The position numbers were made by a program, and so were the translations under genes. A model generated the notes under the pieces. It searched no databases, was not told the origin of the DNA, and saw only the letters and a program-made list of their open reading frames with translations. A stretch of 64,000 nt of DNA from Oegoconia quadripuncta (lineage: Eukaryota > Arthropoda > Insecta > Lepidoptera > Autostichidae), in contig OX438743.1 of the NCBI GenBank assembly GCA_949316235.1, positions 31,589,242-31,653,241 on the forward strand, read 5' to 3'. Positions 59,386 to 64,000 of the stretch are shown in pieces (position 1 is the first letter of the stretch; every line of letters begins with the position of its first letter).

Positions 59386-59900
59386 TATAAATATAATAAT
59401 AGAAAAGGACGGAGAGTCTAGTGGAGAAGCTCTGGCGGTCAAGACAAAGAAGAAGGTTCCTACGAAGGTACAAGGCCAATACCCTAGCACTAGTAAAGCA
59501 GATAAGAGATATTTCTTATGTAAGGAGATGGGTCACTTAAAGAAAGATTGTCCTAAAAAGTTAGGTTCTCGAAAAGAAGGAGATATTAACAAAGGTGTTA
59601 TTATGATGTTACTGTTCGTGAACTCTGTAAATACAGGCATTGATCGTGATAGCTGGTACGTTGACAATGGCGCTACTAGTCACGTGACAATGAGAGGTGA
59701 TAATATTTCATGACTGTGAGTATTTTGGGGAGTCTCACACTATAATAACGGCTGATGAAAATATTATTGAAGCTATTGGAAAAGGCAGTATATGCATTAA
59801 AGAAATAATTAATGACAAAAATAATTAAGCCGTATTAATTTGAAAGAGGTAGTACCTGATAGCATTTTCAGCAAATATGTTTTTATGCATAATGATAATG

Positions 59901-60045
59901 TAACAGAATCTTAACACTTTCTTGATAATCGCTGTGTGTCTATTGGCAACACTGATCGTACTTTGTCAATTTGATTGAAAAGGATTAGTAATACAATACG
60001 TACATATCCTCCGTCAGGAGTAATAGTGTTCTGTGTACTTAAAAT
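59901..60045. other. Spacer, nothing recognised
   Basis: The phrase tattggcaacactgatcg near 59941 looks like a transposon edge without a partner. Confidence 0.35.
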
Positions 60046-60345
60046 GTCAGAATATTACGCAGCAACAATCAGTGATGGTGTACAAGTGAAGGGAAGTGTA
60101 AATTAAAATGAGTAACGAGGCTTTCGGGTTCGCACAAAAAGCCGCCAAAGTTTTTCGTAAAGCATTCGGCCACTTTACTGAAGAATGACTTGACCATGAC
60201 TAGACTGTATATACCAAGTATACGACGATTCCATTGTTTTGACTGAAACTGACTTGATTAAACTGAAGAAAGAAGAGAATTAAGACATGCCTGTATAAGC
60301 TTAGACCCCTTTGCCTTCTCTGAGAGGAGTGAATTAAAATTAAAA
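60046..60345 (+). repeat. Family E repeat, copy 4, best 3' half
   Basis: It lacks the TTTTTGGCGGG start but keeps gtcagaatattacgcagc through cattcggccactttactg. It then shows the fullest 3' part: tgttttgactgaaactgac, actgaagaaagaagagaa, tttgccttctctgagagg and gaattaaaattaaaa. Confidence 0.82.
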
Positions 60346-60411
60346 TCTTTGTTCTAATATGGTTCTAATGCGCTCCGCATAGCAGGTATAATTTTACCTG
60401 ACTCCGTTCCG

Positions 60412-60500
60412 AGTATTTTTGGCGGGAGGGTGAAGGGAAGTGTAAATTAAAGTGCGTAACAAACAAAGCTTTCCGGTTGCCACAAGAAGCCGCAAAATAC
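60412..60500 (+). repeat. Family E repeat, copy 5, internally deleted
   Basis: It starts tatttttggcgggaggg and jumps to tgaagggaagtgtaaattaaag, then gtgcgtaac and ccacaagaagccgc. Most of the 5' third is deleted. Confidence 0.75.
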
Positions 60501-61112
60501 AGGCAAGATTAGGTATAGTCAAATGAAGTAGGTATCAAAAAGAATAGGCAATGTAATAATATAACTCACTGACTCGGATCTCTGACGTAGGGAAAAAAGC
60601 GGCAACGTTGAAGTGGGACTGGGCGGGTCACGTGGGCTGCATTCCGTGCGAGTAAGGTGCGAGTTGTGGGCAAATGCGTCCAAAGAGTATAATAACTATT
60701 TACCGAGAAAGAGTGGCAACTCCGTGGTTAAATTTGCATGTATAGACAGTGCTGCTGCCAGCGATTGGTTGAGGAATTAAATCTATCTATACATACCTAC
60801 GTACACTGATTATATAGGTAGAAACTGGGTTTAGAAATAGGTATTGTTGTTTATGAGGAAATTTTTATTTCTCATAACTAATTTCTTTAAATTAGCTATG
60901 AAAAACAAGTATAACAAAAACAAACAACAAATTAACAAAAATCTCAACTTTTACAAAAACTTTCAAAGGGAAATCGACGTTGACCGACAGCTCGACATGA
61001 CACCACCCACCGGTAAGATGGCGGCTGCTGCCACAGAACACTAATAACGGTTAGTTCGTCAACCGCAGTTCAGAGGTCGCAGTCTGCTATGAAAATTGAT
61101 GACATTTGAAGT
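60501..61112. other. Intergenic stretch, nothing recognised
   Basis: A GC-richer patch at 60590-60660 and accggtaagatggcggc near 61010 (a YY1-like core) are noted. No exon is recognised. Confidence 0.4.
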
Positions 61113-61325
61113 GTGCCCCCCCTGAATGCGTCCATTATTTGGACTCCTACAACCGCCAGTGCCAGACGCAAACGTGGCAGACCGCGAAAACGGTGGAGAG
61201 ACAAGCTTGACAGTTTTAATAAGGGATGGTTTGTGCTCGTCAAGAACAAAAACGACTGGAAACAGATGAGGGAGGCCTTTGTCCACCAGTGGGACACGAT
61301 GGGCTCTTAATAATAATAATAATGT
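61113..61325 (+). mobile_element. LINE C-terminal end running into a TAA repeat
   Basis: The frame reads RRKRGRPRKRWRDKLDSFNK, then KNDWKQMREAFVHQWDTMGS and a stop, followed at once by taataataataat. A basic GRPRKRW box and the xxFVxQWD end are typical of non-LTR reverse transcriptases. Ending in TAA repeats recalls the Dong/R4 group, which targets TAA runs; that assignment is inference. Confidence 0.72.
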
Positions 61326-61579
61326 ACTATGATTGAGAATGACGACAATTTTGTTTTGTATAATATAAGTGGACATATTAATAACTAAGCAGGTAGGTAT
61401 ATAATATTTAAAATTTAGAAATCCCCCGAGCGGTTGTGCCTTCCAAACGGTTCAAAGATTCTCTTCAAAGATGCCTTAGAACCTCTCGCAAACACCATTT
61501 TTCAAAAATGATTTAGATAAAACGTACCTATACGCCGGCCAAAGTACGGCGAGTATTGGGACGTATGATGAATTTTAAC
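61326..61579. other. Spacer with a repeat scrap
   Basis: The phrase aatttagaaatcccccgagcggttgtg near 61415 matches the repeat type of 6120-6590. Nothing else is seen. Confidence 0.4.
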
Positions 61580-61908
61580 CGCCTCCGTGGCTCAATGTCA
61601 ACAACATTGGGTTTCCGATTCGGAGGTCGCGGGTTCGATCCCCAGCAGGGTACATATTTACTCGGTTTGGTTGGTGGTAGAACATTTTAAATGTCCGCCT
61701 GGCTTGCTACCACCATCTTATCTAAATCTACCGCCAAGCAGCAATGTTAGTAGCATTGTTGTGTTCTGGTTGTCAGAGATAACATAGCCAGTTCCCCAAA
61801 TGTGTTAGGGTTTCCGGGTCAGTACGCTTCCACCTTCGACCTCATCTTCACTTAACATCAGGTGTGATTGAGGTCAAGTACCAACCCGTTGTGCATAAAA
61901 AAAAATGA
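61580..61908 (+). mobile_element. SINE A, full length
   Basis: From cgcctccgtggctcaatgtc through gcgggttcgatccccagcag and the whole body to aacccgttgtgcataaaaaaaaa. It is the most complete copy in the window. Box A and box B are both intact. Confidence 0.93.
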
Positions 61909-62429
61909 AGAAAGAATCTACTACAGCGATCGAGGGCTAGGAGGCCTCGTGCCCGTCCGTACCTACCTAGCATCCCCACTGTTGCGGCACAAACCCTCTC
62001 AGGCGCCCATTAGACGATACGTTTTGTTGTCAGTTTTACCACGAACATGGTGAATGACGGATAACGTATCGTGTAATACGGTTAATGATTTTGATTTTTG
62101 CGTCACGCAACCATCATTGACTTTTGACATTTGACTTTTGACTGAACGTGTAATGGCATTTCGTCAAACAAGCGTCAGTCAGCGAGGTCAGCGCGCGGAC
62201 AGCGATATAGTTGGATCAAACAAGAGACACTCAAACGTAATTTATGTATGACTGATGGAATTGTTTGACGCTTGCATGAGCGTGTAATGGACGCCTCACT
62301 AGGAGAGGATATGGGTCATAATTAGTGCTACCAACTTTTTTTTAAAGAAATAAAGTTTATTGACTATCTACGGAAAATGCTATCCTGTGCCTCAAGCTGA
62401 CTGTGAAGTACTAAACGACTAGGAAAACC
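61909..62429. other. Intergenic stretch with a long imperfect hairpin
   Basis: The hairpin at 62014-62072 is listed separately. At 62116-62145 the words ttgacttttgac, atttgacttttgactg form a small TTGAC repeat. No exon is seen. Confidence 0.4.
62014..62072. repeat. 59-base imperfect hairpin
   Basis: ACGATACGTT (62014-62023) faces AACGTATCGT (62063-62072). Inside, GTCA and ACCA face TGGT and TGAC around the loop cgaaca. The nested order suggests a decayed fold-back element or a structured RNA. Confidence 0.55.
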
Positions 62430-62880
62430 CCACTCTACTCATGTTTTCTTGATCTCTCGAAGGCTTTTGATCTCGTATCGTACAATTATATTGCGGACCG
62501 AGACAAGTGCGCCTCGAGAGATAATTACACTCTTTAAATATTGGTATAATCACTAAACAAACAGCGTAAGTATAGGTGGTACTGTATCGGAGGTGTATAG
62601 GTTAGAGTGTGGGGTAAGACAGGGTGGCTTGTCTTCCCCAAGGCTCTTCAGCTTGTATATCAATGGGCTAATCGAAGAACCCAGCAGTACTAAAGTTGGA
62701 TGTCATTATAGATGGAACTTGTATAAATAACATTAGTTATGCAGACGACATGGTGCTACTGAGCCCCTCGATGGCTGCTCGTCGAAGGCTTATTCGGATC
62801 TGCGAGTCCTATGTGGTGGCCCATAGGCTCAGGTACAATGCCAAAAAAAGCGAATTTATACGCTATAGATATAATTTCAA
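62430..62880 (+). mobile_element. Decayed LINE reverse transcriptase palm
   Basis: Broken frames give FLDLSKAFDLVS (motif A), LECGVRQGGLSSPRLFSLYI (motif B), and ISYADDMVLLSPS (motif C), then LRYNAKKSEF. A frameshift before VIIDGTCINN and the deletion between motif A and motif B make it dead. After about 62880 the similarity ends. Confidence 0.85.
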
Positions 62881-63493
62881 ACACATTCCTCACCTTTTTC
62901 AAAATAACAAAAGCGAACCGAGAAGGATTTTCCCGAATCAGAGAAACAATTTATACCTATGTACGCAAGAAGGTAGTTACGTAGATGTTTTCCGAGCAGG
63001 ATGCCCGTTTCGCTACAAGCTTTACAGTGAAATACACAATATTCCCGATTCCATGAACAATAGGTACATTGTAATGTAAGACAAAGAAAGCCTAATCTGT
63101 GAGGTTGGCCCTCGTCGTTCGGAAGGTAAGGTTTTGTACGTTTTATTTATCACTCGACGCTTAAGCGAGTTTGAATATAAACAAATATGGATCTTTTTAC
63201 GCCTGCGGGTGGGCTCGGGTGATGTAACTAGGTGATAATGATAAGCCATATCAATAGCGTTTTTTTTTTATTTTCTTCGCATTCCTGTAAGCTTGGACGT
63301 ATTCTATCAGATAAATGTTTAAGCGGTAGGTACTATTATTTCCAATAGGTTTAAATTGACATTCAATATATTATTATGATATCATGTCACGTATGATATA
63401 TTGAAGTTTCCAAGACTAATTGCCAAGTTGCATGGGCAGGCGATAGGTCAACAATGTATGTGACTCAACTCAACTGTGAAAAAGAAGACTACT
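62881..63493. other. Intergenic stretch, nothing recognised
   Basis: The frame of the LINE remnant stays open to 63079 but its sequence is no longer recognisable. The rest is AT-rich. Confidence 0.4.
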
Positions 63494-63862
63494 TTTTTTA
63501 TGCACAACGGGTTAGCACTTGACCTCAATCACACCTGATGTTAAGTGAAGACGAGGCCGAAGGTGGAAGCGTACTGACCCGGAAACCCAAATATTTGGGG
63601 AACTGGCTATCTTATTTCTGACAACCGGAACACAACAATGCTTAATAGCATAGCATAGCCAAACAGCAATGTATTAATAATGTATTAAGCAATACATTGC
63701 TGTTTGGCGGCAGATTTAGAAAAGATGGTGGTAGCTAGCCAGGCGGACATATAAAATACTAACCAACCAAACCGAGTAGTAAACATGTACTCCGCTGGGA
63801 AACGAACCCGCGACCTCCGATACGTAAACCCTATGTTGTTGACATTGAGCCACGGAGGCGGT
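63494..63862 (-). mobile_element. SINE A, full length with an inverted insertion
   Basis: Tail, body and head are all present (ttatgcacaacgggtt to gagccacggaggcggtt). In the middle, CCAAACAGCAATGTATT (63659-63675) faces its exact reverse (63691-63707). Other copies have only the second arm. The extra arm makes this copy about 40 bases longer. Confidence 0.93.
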
Positions 63863-64000
63863 TACTTATACCACATAAGAAATTACAATTATTAAGAACA
63901 ATTAAAAACAAAAACAAACATACCTACATCTATTACTAGGCTATGATAATGGGCAATGTTTGTATTACTTCAGCGAAACTTAAGATGGTGATTCTGAGAG
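63863..64000. other. Window end, nothing recognised
   Basis: AT-rich sequence up to the edge of the window. Confidence 0.4.

Larger units (their letters stand above)
58620..59900 (+). pseudogene. Broken copia-like gag and protease start
   Basis: The plus strand encodes a copia-type gag: KVQIPKLESHNWIPWKYRM near 58690, then after an insertion EYGFIVITSNISDDTLDKVI, VWEELHRLYDG and LPELLLICKILHTLP. The zinc knuckle near 59510 is FLCKEMGHLKKDC, in which the first Cys of CX2CX4HX4C has become Tyr. The protease start WYVDNGATSH carries the active-site Asp. The frame is lost after about 59700, and integrase, reverse transcriptase and RNase H are absent. No long terminal repeat pair could be matched. 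Two inverted-repeat insertions split it. This is a dead transposon fragment. Confidence 0.85.

Noticed and set aside
60844..61044. 66-codon Lys/Asn-rich frame
   Set aside because: It is low-complexity, AT-driven composition without a domain.

Overview
The window looks like nuclear DNA of a moth or butterfly. It is AT-rich and intron-rich, carries insect gene types (a ZAD-type zinc-finger gene, a USF-type bHLH-zipper gene, a FAM177 gene), and is packed with the tRNA-headed SINEs, short LINE tails, Helitron-like pieces and MITEs typical of Lepidoptera. Nothing indicates a bacterial, organellar or viral source. All calls come from reading the sequence by eye.

Layout. Positions 1-31,400 hold no confident host gene. 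They contain a 5'-truncated CR1/jockey-like LINE (1325-2336), many SINEs, a 62-bp minisatellite (14279-14813), a hAT-type MITE with a target-site duplication (26536-26859), and a few promoter-like islands (around 9,150, 29,150-29,232 and 29,700). Positions 31,400-58,000 form the gene block. A two-exon FAM177 gene lies on the minus strand (31439-32909). A ten-exon ZAD-C2H2 zinc-finger gene lies on the plus strand (34858-46230, 822 aa), head to head with FAM177. A seven-exon USF gene lies on the minus strand (51274-57714, 253 aa), tail to tail with the zinc-finger gene. Positions 58,000-64,000 are again repeats: a broken copia-like gag-protease segment carrying two inverted-repeat insertions, an unnamed repeat family (called E here), SINEs and LINE remnants.

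Repeat names used here. SINE A (about 320 bp, 11 copies) has a tRNA-like head beginning cctccgtggctcaatg and a tail ending gttgtgcat plus poly-A. SINE B (8 copies or pieces) has the head ttggtgtagtggttag. SINE C (3 copies) has the head gtcagcggttaagacg and an RTE-like tail. Family E (5 copies, all plus strand) starts TTTTTGGCGGGA. Family G is a LINE tail marked ctggaagagatc.

How parts may work together. The USF protein has the basic-region residues of a CACGTG reader. The facing zinc-finger gene has an 18-bp palindrome centred on CACGTG in intron 6, and two copies of the palindrome ACACCGATCGGTGT about 300 bp upstream of its start. Intron 8 of that gene holds a perfect 18-bp hairpin just upstream of the exon 9 acceptor, and skipping exon 9 would give an immediate stop. 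These regulatory links are inference. At five places perfect or near-perfect inverted duplications sit inside or beside repeats, which suggests a shared fold-back copying error.
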